Source of the DNA: Microbacterium sp. ET2
GTDB taxonomy: Bacteria > Actinomycetota > Actinomycetes > Actinomycetales > Microbacteriaceae
Length of the DNA stretch: 64,000 nucleotides
Reading direction: 5' to 3'
NCBI RefSeq assembly: GCF_030347395.1
Contig: NZ_CP128170.1
Span: forward strand, 2,914,001-2,978,000
The translations under genes and the position numbers were made by a program. The notes beneath the pieces were generated by a model, which had not been told where the DNA came from, made no database searches, and saw only the letters and a list, made by a program, of their open reading frames with translations. This document shows positions 36,159-46,132 of this stretch, one piece after another. Position 1 is the first letter of the stretch. Each line of letters opens with the position of its first letter.

Positions 36159-37026
36159 GTCCTTCGGGAAGGGTCGTCCGCACGAGCCCGTCCAACTCGG
36201 GCCAGACGATCGACTTCACCCTCAGGTCCAGGGATTGCCCTCTCGCATCGCCGCCCCCGAGGACGATCGGGCCCCGCCGGCGGCGCAGTCGCGTCAGCTC
36301 GGCGAGCAGGGCGCCGATGGATACCGCGCGCATCGTGCCGATGATCTTCACGACGGTCGATCCTGCGTCGACGGCGCGTGTTCGTCGCATCGCGGCGGCC
36401 ACTACAGCGGCGCAATCGTCTTCGTAGATGTAGTCGCGCAGCGTGTCCAGTGGTACGTAGACGGGAATGGGCTGGCCGTTGAGGTGTCCGCGGATCAGCG
36501 CCGAGATCAGTCCTTGCGCCTTCGTGAGGTCCTGCCCGGCGCCGTAGATGTTGGTGATCCTGCCGATGAACGACCGCCAGCCGCCTTGCGATGTGGCATC
36601 GGTCAGCAGCTGTTCCATCTGCAGCTTCGCGCGACCGTAGTTCGACAGTGGACTGGTCGGCGTGGCCTCGGTGAACGGTGGCGACCCGGATCCCGCATAG
36701 GCGCCGCCAACCGAAGAGGCCAGGAAGAAAGTGAGGCGTGCGCGGCGATGCGGTGGCAGCGCCATGATCGCCAGCAGAAAACGGCGGAAGACATCGACCT
36801 CGATCTCCAGTTGCTCTGCCGGCGTGGAGGTGACTCCGCGGCCAGCCGACCAGTAGATCTCGAGGTCGTCATCTCCCTCAGCGAACGACGACAGACCGTC
36901 GCTCATCGCCTGAACCGCCGAGTCAGGCTCCGCCCACGGGATGAGCGTTGCGAAGGCCTCGTCGTCGTGAACTCGGGCGATCGCTCGACCGAGCAACCCG
37001 CGTCCGATGATCCAGCGTCGTGTCAT
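36109..37026 (-). CDS. NAD-dependent epimerase/dehydratase-like (extended SDR) protein
   Basis: A 305-residue Rossmann-fold protein. The nucleotide motif is WIIGRGLLGRAIARVHDD (Gly-x-Gly-x-x-Gly). LTFFLASSVGGAYAGSG gives the serine strand, and SNYGRAKLQMEQLL the Tyr-x-x-x-Lys pair. RITNIYGAGQDLTKAQGLISA and YVPLDTLRDYIYEDDCA follow, as in sugar-nucleotide SDRs. The exact reaction is not clear; a 4-ketoreductase or 4-epimerase on a nucleotide sugar fits. Its ATG overlaps the stop of the GtrB-like gene, putting it at the end of the minus-strand operon from 40754. It overlaps the convergent membrane protein gene by 50 bp. Confidence 0.75.
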   Translation of the reverse strand: MTRRWIIGRGLLGRAIARVHDDEAFATLIPWAEPDSAVQAMSDGLSSFAEGDDDLEIYWSAGRGVTSTPAEQLEIEVDVFRRFLLAIMALPPHRRARLTFFLASSVGGAYAGSGSPPFTEATPTSPLSNYGRAKLQMEQLLTDATSQGGWRSFIGRITNIYGAGQDLTKAQGLISALIRGHLNGQPIPVYVPLDTLRDYIYEDDCAAVVAAAMRRTRAVDAGSTVVKIIGTMRAVSIGALLAELTRLRRRRGPIVLGGGDARGQSLDLRVKSIVWPELDGLVRTTLPEGLSRVYAAQLSGRLNPL

Positions 37027-38060
37027 CCGTGACCGGAGGGGGAGGTGGAGGTGTCCGGTTCCGAGACCGGGTTCGTGTGCCCGAGAGGCCCCGAAGCGGG
37101 GTCGCGCACGATCAGATAGGCGGGTTTCCCCAGCGCGGTGTTGACCGCCACTCCCAAGTACTCAGCGATGATCCCGAGGGAGACCAGGATGAAACCCGTG
37201 CCGAGCGCGGTCAGAACCATCTGCGACGTCCACCCGTCGGGTATGTCGCCGGAGACGAAACGGGCGATCGTGAGATAGATCGCGAAGATGATCCCGCCGA
37301 TGAAGAAGATGACCCCTGCCGCGGTCACGAGCCGAAGGCCACGAGTGCCCGAAGTCAGGACCATGCGCCAGAAGTGGGCGATCAAGCGTCGGTATGAATA
37401 GCCGGACCGTCGGTCGCCTTCCTCACGCAGTGTCACCGGCGCGGTCTCCACCGTGGAGGCGATCCAGGACAAGGCGACGTCGAGGTACACGCCCGTGCCT
37501 GCGTACGCGGCGACGCTGCGGCCGATCTCGCCGAGCATGAGGCGGAAGCTGTTGAAGTGAGATGCCCGGCCTCCGCCCAGCACGCTTTCCAGGATGCGCT
37601 TCGAGGTTTTCGACGCCGTGTTCCGGACGAATCCGTGAGGCGCTCGATTGACAGGGTCGGCGTAGACGAGATCGGCTCGCTCTCTCAGTGCGACATCGAG
37701 GAGGGAGCTGATCTGGGCTGGGTCGTGCTGACCGTCCTCGTCGAGCGTGACGATCCACTCTCCTCCCGAACTGGCCATGCCTGCGAGCGTCGCTGCGTGC
37801 TGGCCGAAGTTGCGGCTCAGCCAGACAGGCTTCACCCAGGTGTATCGCTGAGCGAGCTCACGGATGACCCTGGCGGAATCATCCGGGCCGCGGTCATAGG
37901 CCAGGACCACTTCGTCCACTCGTGCGGGGTGTCCGCCGGGGGTGCGGAAGCCGTCGACCAGCGGAGCGATCTCCTGGATCACTCCCTCCAGAGTGCGCTC
38001 TCCGCCGTAGACGGGGATGACGATGCTGATGCGGTGCTCGTACCCGTGATCCATGCTCAC
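37023..38060 (-). CDS. GtrB-like membrane glycosyltransferase family 2 (polyprenyl-phosphate sugar synthase)
   Basis: A 345-residue GT2 enzyme with two C-terminal membrane helices, the GtrB/bactoprenol-glucosyltransferase layout. GTG 38060 overlaps the upstream stop (GTGA) and follows GAGGAGG; ATG 38054 is the alternative. Visible: ISIVIPVYGGERTLEGVIQE, VDEVVLAYDRGPDDSARV, SRNFGQHAATLAGMASS, the metal site TLDEDGQHDPAQI, and ADLVYADPVNRAPHG. Helices are LVTAAGVIFFIGGIIFAIYL and VLTALGTGFILVSLGIIAEYL. Such enzymes put a sugar on polyprenyl phosphate; a GtrA protein flips it and a membrane transferase uses it. Both partners are nearby (40849-41334 and 39000-40754). Confidence 0.87.
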   Translation of the reverse strand: MSMDHGYEHRISIVIPVYGGERTLEGVIQEIAPLVDGFRTPGGHPARVDEVVLAYDRGPDDSARVIRELAQRYTWVKPVWLSRNFGQHAATLAGMASSGGEWIVTLDEDGQHDPAQISSLLDVALRERADLVYADPVNRAPHGFVRNTASKTSKRILESVLGGGRASHFNSFRLMLGEIGRSVAAYAGTGVYLDVALSWIASTVETAPVTLREEGDRRSGYSYRRLIAHFWRMVLTSGTRGLRLVTAAGVIFFIGGIIFAIYLTIARFVSGDIPDGWTSQMVLTALGTGFILVSLGIIAEYLGVAVNTALGKPAYLIVRDPASGPLGHTNPVSEPDTSTSPSGHG

Positions 38061-38887
38061 CGCATCCTCCTCTTCAGCAGACCATAGGACAGCCGACGCG
38101 CGCGAGCCATGATCCCCGCCCGCAGGTCGCCCATTCGGACGTCTCCCGCTGTCACGACATCGGGGTATCGGCTCCTCACCCATGCGTGGAAGGCCCGCGC
38201 CTGCCCCGACTGCTCACGGACGAGAGCAACGCTCCACTGACTGGCGCTCATGCGGAAGGTCGCACCCACCGTCGAGTCAGGGGCGAACGATCCGTGCAGG
38301 AGAACCCTGCTGTAGGTGGCCTGGTCGATGAGGTAGGGGAAACGATCGAACCAACCCCCCGTCTCGGTCAGCGCCTCACGTCTCATCATGACCGAGGCCG
38401 GTTCCCCGAAGAGATTCGATCCTGCGCGCACCGCGGCGCGCACCGCATTCTTCCCCGGCATCGGGCGGCCGATCCCGCGCAGGCCCCATCCTTTGACGAC
38501 CACCCGTCCTTCGGAATCCACGACGTCCCGCCGGCAGGCGGTCAGAACGGCACCGCTGCCGCGCAGAATCTCCACCTGTCGCTTCAGGACTCCTGGGCGC
38601 AGCACATCGTCACCGCAGACGAGTTTGATGAACTCGCCCGATGCGGCCTCTGTGACCCGATTCCAGTTCCGGCCGGCGCCGCCACCGGCCGGAGTCGAGA
38701 GCAGTGTCACCCGATCGTCGTCGGCGAACCGGCTCATGACGGCCGCAGTGTCGTCCGATGAGGAATGGTCGGCCACAATGAGCTCGAGGCCGCTGACGTC
38801 CTGGTCGAGGACCGAGCGCAGGGTCTCGTCGAGAGTTCGTCCGTTGTTGTATGCGGGCACGACGACGCTGATCGTGGGCGTGCTCAC
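38057..38887 (-). CDS. Glycosyltransferase family 2 protein
   Basis: A 276-residue GT-A enzyme. GTG 38887 follows AAGGAG at a good distance, while the frame upstream to 38917 has no support. ISVVVPAYNNGRTLDETLRS opens the domain. ELIVADHSSSDDTAAVMSRF and the acidic site FIKLVCGDDVLRPGVLKRQ mark the nucleotide-sugar region. Then come SGAVLTACRRDVVD and SVMMRREALTETGGWFDRFP, the latter typical of acceptor-side loops in this family. No membrane helix. It is operonic with the GtrB-like and SDR genes. Donor and acceptor unknown. Confidence 0.84.
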   Translation of the reverse strand: MSTPTISVVVPAYNNGRTLDETLRSVLDQDVSGLELIVADHSSSDDTAAVMSRFADDDRVTLLSTPAGGGAGRNWNRVTEAASGEFIKLVCGDDVLRPGVLKRQVEILRGSGAVLTACRRDVVDSEGRVVVKGWGLRGIGRPMPGKNAVRAAVRAGSNLFGEPASVMMRREALTETGGWFDRFPYLIDQATYSRVLLHGSFAPDSTVGATFRMSASQWSVALVREQSGQARAFHAWVRSRYPDVVTAGDVRMGDLRAGIMARARRLSYGLLKRRMR

Positions 38888-38999
38888 GTGAGACTCCTTT
38901 CGCGCGGCGTGGGCCATATCCCGTCCACCGCGAGCGCATCCAGCGCGAGGTCAAACAGCTTCTGAGCTTAGTCGAGGTCGACTCTCACTCCCTTCGCGC

Positions 39000-40754
39000 T
39001 CAACGTGCGTCGATGCGGGTCAGCACGATCTCTCCGCCCTCGAAGGGGAACCTCTGCGCATCGATCTCGTCGATTCCATTCAGCTGCACGGGCGCGCACG
39101 ACGTGTCAGTCAGGAGCCACCGGGTACCCGAGGCTGCGATGTCCGTTCCGTCCAGCGTGCCTTCCAGACGTCCTTCGATCAGCCCGCCCACGGCGTCGAC
39201 CTGCGCCGGCCATGCCATCCCGAGATAGTAATAGGCGATCGTCTGCTGGGAGGTGATCTTCGTCGTCCGTGGGTCCACGCACGAGTCCGTCGCGATCAGC
39301 CCGGGCTCTTCAGCGCCGGCGGTGCGGGCTGCGGAGGCGATGGCCTGCTCACGCGAGCTCATGGGGTTCCACGTTTCAGACATCTCCGGGTCCACGACGA
39401 ACGCGACGGCATCAGCGAGGGAGAGGGCGTAGACGACCGCGGCGACGGCGGCGGCGGCGATGACGGCCGGCCTGACGCGCCGTCTGCTCCCGAGTGCGCC
39501 CGGCGCCCCGGCCATGAGACAAGCGACGATGGCGCCGACCACGCCTGTGAGGAAGAACATGTCGATCCAGAACCTGTACGGCTCGGCATTCGCGCCCCAC
39601 AGGTCATTCAGCGAGAGCAGCGCCGCCGTGAGCACGGCCGCTGACAGCACCGGAGTGGCGAAGCGGTCGCGCCGCGTGATGGCGATGAGCAGAAGCACCA
39701 GGATCGGCAGGGCCACCGGGAGTGATGCGATCAGTGTCTCTCGATGAGCCACGCCGAGATTCTCATTCGACGCCACTCGGTAGGTGAGGAACGGGTCGCC
39801 CGAGAGAATGCCGCTCACCGTCCAGAGGATCGGCGGAGCCGCCACCGCTGCAAGGATCATCCCGTAAAGGACCAGCATTCCCCGCGACTTCGCGACACCC
39901 AGGAGGATGCCGGGAACGGCGACGAGGAGCCCGAACACCAGAGCGGGCAGCTGGCCGGCACGGTCGGCGACGAGGGGCCCGCCGACGATGACGACGAGCA
40001 CGGCGACACCCGAGGCGACCCACCACCACCATCGGGCTCTCCAAAGGAACACCGCCGCGGTGATGGCCGCAACCAGGTACACGCCGGTGATGAAGCTGTA
40101 GGTCTGGAACCCCGACAACGCCCCGAGGGCTGCGGCGGAGCCGATGCTCACCGTGATGCGCGCGGGTCTGGACGTCGGTCTGGCCCAGACGAGCGCGAGC
40201 GAGCACAGGACGACGACGATGACACTCAGCCCCGCGGTTTCAGCGTTGCTCGAGAACATCACGCCGTAGGGGCCCCACAGCACCGCGTGACTGTCGAGAG
40301 GAGTGCGCCAGCCACCGCCGGTCACGAAGGACAGCGTTCCGACGACGAACGGAGCCGACGCGAAGAGCCCCGCCCACCAGCGACGCGCGAGGATCGACAT
40401 GGTGACCGCCAGCATCGCGACCGCGGCAAGCTGCATCGCGATGGACACGGCATTCCACGCGACGACGGGTTCGATTCCGACGAGGTGGGCGATCGCTCCG
40501 ACGCCGACGTAGTACGAGCGGGGATAGTGGTTGACGCCGGTGAGCGTCATCGGCTCGACTACCTCGTAATTGCCTGCAGCGGCGTTCGCCACGATGCTGA
40601 GATACCCCAGCTGGTCATGCCAGAACGCTGTCCTCATGGAACGCAGCGGACCCGGCGGCGATGTCAGAACCGGCACGAGGAAGATCGCGCTGTAGGCGAG
40701 AACGCTGAAGACCGCCGCGATGATCGTTCCGCGGGCCCGGACGGCAGGGCGCAT
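39000..40754 (-). CDS. Polytopic membrane protein, candidate GT-C glycosyltransferase
   Basis: A 584-residue protein starting at ATG 40754 behind AGGAG. It has about 11 hydrophobic helices, then a C-terminal extracytoplasmic part of some 130 residues (from EMSETWNPMSSREQAIASA). After the first helix an extracytoplasmic loop, WHDQLGYLSIVANAAAGNYE and GVNHYPRSYYVGVGAIAHL, carries acidic and aromatic residues where GT-C enzymes bind the lipid-linked donor. No named family was recognised with certainty. Context suggests it is the acceptor-side transferase of a GtrA/GtrB-type three-component system: GtrB-like gene downstream, gtrA-like gene divergent. It opens the minus-strand operon that ends at 36109. 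Confidence 0.65.
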   Translation of the reverse strand: MRPAVRARGTIIAAVFSVLAYSAIFLVPVLTSPPGPLRSMRTAFWHDQLGYLSIVANAAAGNYEVVEPMTLTGVNHYPRSYYVGVGAIAHLVGIEPVVAWNAVSIAMQLAAVAMLAVTMSILARRWWAGLFASAPFVVGTLSFVTGGGWRTPLDSHAVLWGPYGVMFSSNAETAGLSVIVVVLCSLALVWARPTSRPARITVSIGSAAALGALSGFQTYSFITGVYLVAAITAAVFLWRARWWWWVASGVAVLVVIVGGPLVADRAGQLPALVFGLLVAVPGILLGVAKSRGMLVLYGMILAAVAAPPILWTVSGILSGDPFLTYRVASNENLGVAHRETLIASLPVALPILVLLLIAITRRDRFATPVLSAAVLTAALLSLNDLWGANAEPYRFWIDMFFLTGVVGAIVACLMAGAPGALGSRRRVRPAVIAAAAVAAVVYALSLADAVAFVVDPEMSETWNPMSSREQAIASAARTAGAEEPGLIATDSCVDPRTTKITSQQTIAYYYLGMAWPAQVDAVGGLIEGRLEGTLDGTDIAASGTRWLLTDTSCAPVQLNGIDEIDAQRFPFEGGEIVLTRIDAR

Positions 40755-40834
40755 CAGGTCTCCTGGAGGCGAAGGCTGTATCGACCTGACAAGGGTAAGA
40801 GCTGAACCCGGCTGATCAGCACAGCGCGGCGGTG

Positions 40835-40840
40835 TAAGGT
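40835..40840 (+). promoter_or_regulatory. -10 box TAAGGT before the gtrA-like gene
   Basis: TAAGGT ends eight bases before GTG 40849, consistent with a leaderless transcript; no ribosome site is present. Confidence 0.4.
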
Positions 40841-40848
40841 TTCGGGCT

Positions 40849-42541
<1,693 letters not shown>

Positions 42542-42552
42542 GCGGGCCCGCA

Positions 42553-42558
42553 TAGACT
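42553..42558 (+). promoter_or_regulatory. -10 box TAGACT before the second wzm
   Basis: TAGACT ends six bases before GTG 42565, the clearest leaderless-type spacing in the window. Confidence 0.5.
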
Positions 42559-42564
42559 CGACCC

Positions 42565-43362
42565 GTGACCACTGCCGCCGTCGGCGCCCCCGGATCAGCC
42601 CGGCGCTACGTCCACTCGCTGTGGCTGCTGTCGGCGCGTGATCTGAAGGTCAGGTACGCCACCAGCGCGCTCGGATATCTGTGGTCGATCCTCGACCCGC
42701 TGGTGATGAGCGCCATCTACTGGTTCGTCTTCACGCAGATCTTCGACCGCACTGTCGGACATGAGCCGTACATCGTCTTCCTGATCGTCGCCCTGCTGCC
42801 GTGGGTGTGGTTCAACTCAGCGGTGTCCGATTTCACACGGGCCTTCAACAAGGACGCGCGGCTGGTGCGATCGACGGCGATCCCGCGGTCGATCTGGGTC
42901 AACCGCATCGTGCTCAGCAAGGGCATCGAGTTCCTCTGCTCGATCCCGGTGCTGGTCCTGTTCATCCTCTTCGCGGGTCCGGGCATTCAGCTCAACTGGG
43001 GATTGCTCCTCTTCCCCGTCGCGATGGTGCTGCAGACCGCTCTGCTTGTCGGGCTCGGGTTGCTGGTGGCGCCGTTGTGCGTCCTCTGGAGCGATCTGGA
43101 GCGCACGACGAAGTTGATCCTGCGGGCGCTGTTCTACGCGTCGCCCGTCATCTACGGCGTCTCGGACCTGCCCGGGGTGTTCGAGACGCTCGCGGCATTC
43201 AATCCGCTGGCCGGAATCTTCGCGCTCTATCGCGTGGGCTTCTTCCCGGAGGAGTGGGACCCGTGGGTGGTGTCCATCGGAGCCGTCATGTCGCTCCTGA
43301 TCCTCGTGCTCGGAATTGTCGTGTTCCGCCGGCTCGAACGCCCCGTGTTGAAGGAGCTGTGA
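42565..43362 (+). CDS. wzm: ABC-2 type polysaccharide export permease (Wzm-like), galactan module
   Basis: A 265-residue integral membrane subunit. SLWLLSARDLKVRYATSALG and YLWSILDPLVMSAIYWFVF form the amphipathic and first transmembrane parts, followed by five more helices including FLIVALLPWVWFNSAVSDF and ALLVGLGLLVAPLCVLWSDL. Placement between glf and the wzt gene, with GlfT1- and GlfT2-like genes close by, mirrors the Rv3781-Rv3783 galactan exporter genes of mycobacteria. Export of a polyprenyl-linked galactofuranan is therefore the likely job. The stop overlaps the wzt start (TGATG). Confidence 0.88.
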   Translation: MTTAAVGAPGSARRYVHSLWLLSARDLKVRYATSALGYLWSILDPLVMSAIYWFVFTQIFDRTVGHEPYIVFLIVALLPWVWFNSAVSDFTRAFNKDARLVRSTAIPRSIWVNRIVLSKGIEFLCSIPVLVLFILFAGPGIQLNWGLLLFPVAMVLQTALLVGLGLLVAPLCVLWSDLERTTKLILRALFYASPVIYGVSDLPGVFETLAAFNPLAGIFALYRVGFFPEEWDPWVVSIGAVMSLLILVLGIVVFRRLERPVLKEL

Positions 43363-44099
43363 TGACCCACGCGATCGAGGTGGAGGATCTCGGGGTCCGG
43401 TTCCGACGGAACCGTCGCGGCCGGCGCAGCTTCAAGGACCTCTTCGCCGGGTCGAACCGGCGCTCGCGACCCGGTGAGTTCTGGGCCCTGCGGGACGTGA
43501 GCTTCACCGTCGCGCCCGGCGAGTCGATCGGTGTGGTCGGCCGGAACGGGCAGGGGAAGTCCACGCTGCTCAAACTCGTCGCCGGCGTCCTCCTCCCGGA
43601 CGAGGGTTCGGTGCGCGTCACCGGGGGAGTCGCACCGCTGATCGAGATCACGGGCGGCTTCGTCGGCGACCTGACGGTCCGCGAGAACGTGCGGCTGACC
43701 TCCGGACTGCATGGGATGCCGCGGGCCGAGGTCTCGCGCCGCTTCGACGGCATCATCGACTTCGCCGAGCTCGACGACTTCGTCGACACCCCCTACAAGC
43801 ATCTGAGCAACGGGATGAAGGTGCGCTTGGCCTTCAGCGTGGTGTCGCAGCTGGAAGAGCCGATCCTTCTGGTCGACGAAGTGCTCGCCGTCGGCGATCG
43901 CGCGTTCCGAGAGAAGTGCTACACGCGCATCGACGAGTTGCTGGCAGACGGGCGGACGCTGTTCTTCGTCTCGCACAGCGAGCGCGACCTGCGTCGATTC
44001 TGTCGTCGTGGCCTCTATCTCGACAAGCATCATCTGGCGTTGGATGCTCCGATCGCCGACGTGCTCGATCGGTACAACGCCGACTACCCGACCGGCTGA
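43362..44099 (+). CDS. wzt: ABC transporter ATP-binding subunit (Wzt-like), galactan module
   Basis: A 245-residue ATPase starting at the ATG that overlaps the wzm stop. Walker A VGRNGQGKSTLLKLVAG has Gln in place of the common Ser/Cys. PLIEITGGFVGDLTVREN, signature KHLSNGMKVRLAFSV, Walker B ILLVDEVLAVGD and the H-loop FFVSHSERDL are all present. The signature begins LSNGM rather than LSGGQ, as is usual in Wzt/TagH relatives. There is no C-terminal glycan-binding domain. It is not a close copy of the first wzt, so the two exporters probably serve different polymers. Confidence 0.88.
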   Translation: MTHAIEVEDLGVRFRRNRRGRRSFKDLFAGSNRRSRPGEFWALRDVSFTVAPGESIGVVGRNGQGKSTLLKLVAGVLLPDEGSVRVTGGVAPLIEITGGFVGDLTVRENVRLTSGLHGMPRAEVSRRFDGIIDFAELDDFVDTPYKHLSNGMKVRLAFSVVSQLEEPILLVDEVLAVGDRAFREKCYTRIDELLADGRTLFFVSHSERDLRRFCRRGLYLDKHHLALDAPIADVLDRYNADYPTG

Positions 44100-44123
44100 T
44101 CGCGCCCGTGAGCGGTGCTCTCG

Positions 44124-44129
44124 TAGTGT
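44124..44129 (+). promoter_or_regulatory. -10 box TAGTGT before galE
   Basis: TAGTGT ends six bases before GTG 44136, consistent with leaderless initiation. Confidence 0.4.
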
Positions 44130-44135
44130 GGGGGA

Positions 44136-45155
44136 GTGCGAGTACTCCTCTCCGGTGGCGCCGGCTATATCGGCGTGCACACCGCGATCGCGCTTCTGGA
44201 AGCCGGACACGAGGTCGTCGTTGTGGACGACATGTCGAACTCCTCACTCGAAGCGCTCGTTCGGGCGGGAGAAATCACCGGGGCCGGCATCCCTCTCCTC
44301 GTCTCGGACATCCGCGACGAGGCCCGGGTGCGCACATTCGTGTCGGAGAACGCTCCGCTGGACGCGGTCATCCACTTCGCAGGATTGAAGGCGGTCGGCG
44401 AGTCGGTGGCCGATCCGCTTCGGTACTACGACGTGAACATCGGATCGGCTGTCGCTGTGCTCAAGCTCATGGCTGCCGAGTCCATCCCGACAGTGGTCTT
44501 CTCCAGCTCGGCCACCGTGTACGGACAGCCGGAGCGGCTGCCCCTGGTCGAAGACTCGCCCACCGGGCTCGACCTGCCCAATCCGTACGGCAAGACCAAG
44601 CGCATCGTGGAGGAGATCCTCGCCGACGCTGCAGCCGCCGGCCCGGGCGTGCGTGCGGTGGCGCTGCGCTACTTCAACCCCGTCGGAGCCCACCCGAGCG
44701 GCCGGGTCGGCGAAGACCCCGTCGGGGTGCCGACCAACCTCATGCCCTACGTCGCTCGCGTCGCGGTCGGAGAGCTTGAGCGCGTGGGCATCTTCGGTGA
44801 TGACTATCCGACCCCCGACGGCACGGGGCTGCGGGACTACATTCACGTCATGGACCTTGCCGCAGGTCATGTCGCGGCCCTCGAGAACGCCCGCCCGGGC
44901 TACGAGGTCTTCAATCTCGGGACCGGCGTCCCGATCAGCGTCCGCCAGCTCATCGCCGCGTTCGGGCGGGCAGCTCGGCGCGAGATCCCGTCGACCGTGC
45001 TGCCACGACGCGCCGGGGACGTGGCAGCCTCGTACTGCGATCCCGCCAAGGCGTGGAACCGATGGGGATGGCGCGCCGAACGGAGCATCGACGACGCCTG
45101 CGCTGACGCGTGGCGCTGGCAGTCCAGAAATCCGCAGGGGTACCGGACACCCTAG
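44136..45155 (+). CDS. galE: UDP-glucose 4-epimerase
   Basis: A 339-residue SDR that makes UDP-galactose from UDP-glucose, feeding UDP-galactopyranose mutase. The NAD motif is LLSGGAGYIGVHTAIALLEA; VIHFAGLKAVGESVADPLRY, VVFSSSATVYGQPE, LPNPYGKTKRIVEEIL (Tyr-x-x-x-Lys), YFNPVGAHPSG and GLRDYIHVMDLAAGHVAAL are all classic GalE blocks. Start GTG 44136. Its TAG stop shares the palindrome CTAG with the stop of the convergent GlfT1-like gene, so the two coding regions overlap by four bases. Its place here gives the module a full path from UDP-glucose to UDP-Galf. Confidence 0.94.
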   Translation: MRVLLSGGAGYIGVHTAIALLEAGHEVVVVDDMSNSSLEALVRAGEITGAGIPLLVSDIRDEARVRTFVSENAPLDAVIHFAGLKAVGESVADPLRYYDVNIGSAVAVLKLMAAESIPTVVFSSSATVYGQPERLPLVEDSPTGLDLPNPYGKTKRIVEEILADAAAAGPGVRAVALRYFNPVGAHPSGRVGEDPVGVPTNLMPYVARVAVGELERVGIFGDDYPTPDGTGLRDYIHVMDLAAGHVAALENARPGYEVFNLGTGVPISVRQLIAAFGRAARREIPSTVLPRRAGDVAASYCDPAKAWNRWGWRAERSIDDACADAWRWQSRNPQGYRTP

Positions 45156-46132
45156 AGCTGAGACGTCTCCGATTTCAGCGGCGGCATCGGCTGCCACGAC
45201 CCGTCGCTTGCGATCTTGCGTCCGTCACGGAGCCCGCGGATCAGGTTCGAGGTGCCTCGAACCGTACGCTCGACGAACAGCAGTCGGATCAGCTCTTTCC
45301 CGAAGGTCAGCGCCGTACCGAGGCCGAACAGCGGAGCGCGGTACACGCCCAGCGCACGGTAGTACTGCTTGATCAGGGCGCGATTTCGCATGATGTAGTA
45401 CCGGTAGGCGTTGCTCGAGGCGTTCATGTGGCGGATGCCCATGTCCCACTGCTTGATCTCGCGGGTGCGACGCAGCACGAACTCGTCGACGATCACCGAC
45501 GTCGTGATCCGAGACGCCAGCCACCCGTAGACCTGGTCGTCCCAGTAGATGAAGAAGCGGGGGTCGGGCAGCCCGATCTCGGCGACGATGTCCCGGTGGA
45601 TGAACATCCCCTCGAAGCATCCCGAGTTCATCTCCTTGTAGCCGGAGGCGTCGAAGCTCGCGGGAGCGAAGGGGATGGGGATGCCGAGGGGCTCGGCGAT
45701 GCGGTACTGCCAATAGAACTCGCTGCCGTCGTAGTCGTAGCGCCGGCCTTGGATGCTCTTGAAGCGAGGCGCCCAGGTGCCCATCTTGGCCAGGCCGTCG
45801 GGGAGGACCTCGACGTCGTCATCCATCAGCCAGATCCAGGTCGAGCCGAGGTCGTAGGCGACCCGCATCCCCTCGCTGAAGCCGCCGGACCCGCCCGTGT
45901 TGGTGTCCATCCGCCGATAGACGAGCTCGGTGCCGAGACGGTCGCGGAACGATTCGACGACGTCGCCGGTGTCATCTGTCGACGCGTTGTCGACGATCAC
46001 GACGTGACCGGGCTTGGGGTCCATCCGTTCGATGCTCTCGAGGAGTCGGGAGAGCAGTCCCGAACGGTTGAACGTGACCACGGCGATCGTCGCGCTCTGC
46101 GGAGCGAAGGCGCCAGGGGTCGCCGAGGTCAC
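45152..46132 (-). CDS. Galactofuranosyltransferase GlfT1-like (GT2)
   Basis: A 326-residue GT-A enzyme. GTG 46132 overlaps the stop of the GlfT2-like gene (GTGA); the longer frame upstream is a shadow. SATIAVVTFNRSGLLSRLLE, VVIVDNASTDDTGDVVESF, NTGGSGGFSEGMRVAYD, the metal motif WIWLMDDDVEVLPDGL and the second acidic pair FFIYWDDQVYGWLA match the Galf-transferase branch of GT2, which shares the NxGGSGGF and xDDx motifs with GlfT2. GlfT1 (Rv3782) adds the first Galf residues to the lipid-linked linker in mycobacteria. Neighbouring glf, wzm/wzt and the GlfT2-like gene support that role. The acceptor linker here is unknown. Confidence 0.85.
   Translation of the reverse strand: MTSATPGAFAPQSATIAVVTFNRSGLLSRLLESIERMDPKPGHVVIVDNASTDDTGDVVESFRDRLGTELVYRRMDTNTGGSGGFSEGMRVAYDLGSTWIWLMDDDVEVLPDGLAKMGTWAPRFKSIQGRRYDYDGSEFYWQYRIAEPLGIPIPFAPASFDASGYKEMNSGCFEGMFIHRDIVAEIGLPDPRFFIYWDDQVYGWLASRITTSVIVDEFVLRRTREIKQWDMGIRHMNASSNAYRYYIMRNRALIKQYYRALGVYRAPLFGLGTALTFGKELIRLLFVERTVRGTSNLIRGLRDGRKIASDGSWQPMPPLKSETSQL

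Noticed and set aside
38888..38999. Possible small gene between the GT2 and GT-C-like genes
   Set aside because: No start with a ribosome site and no open frame of useful length in the 112-bp gap.
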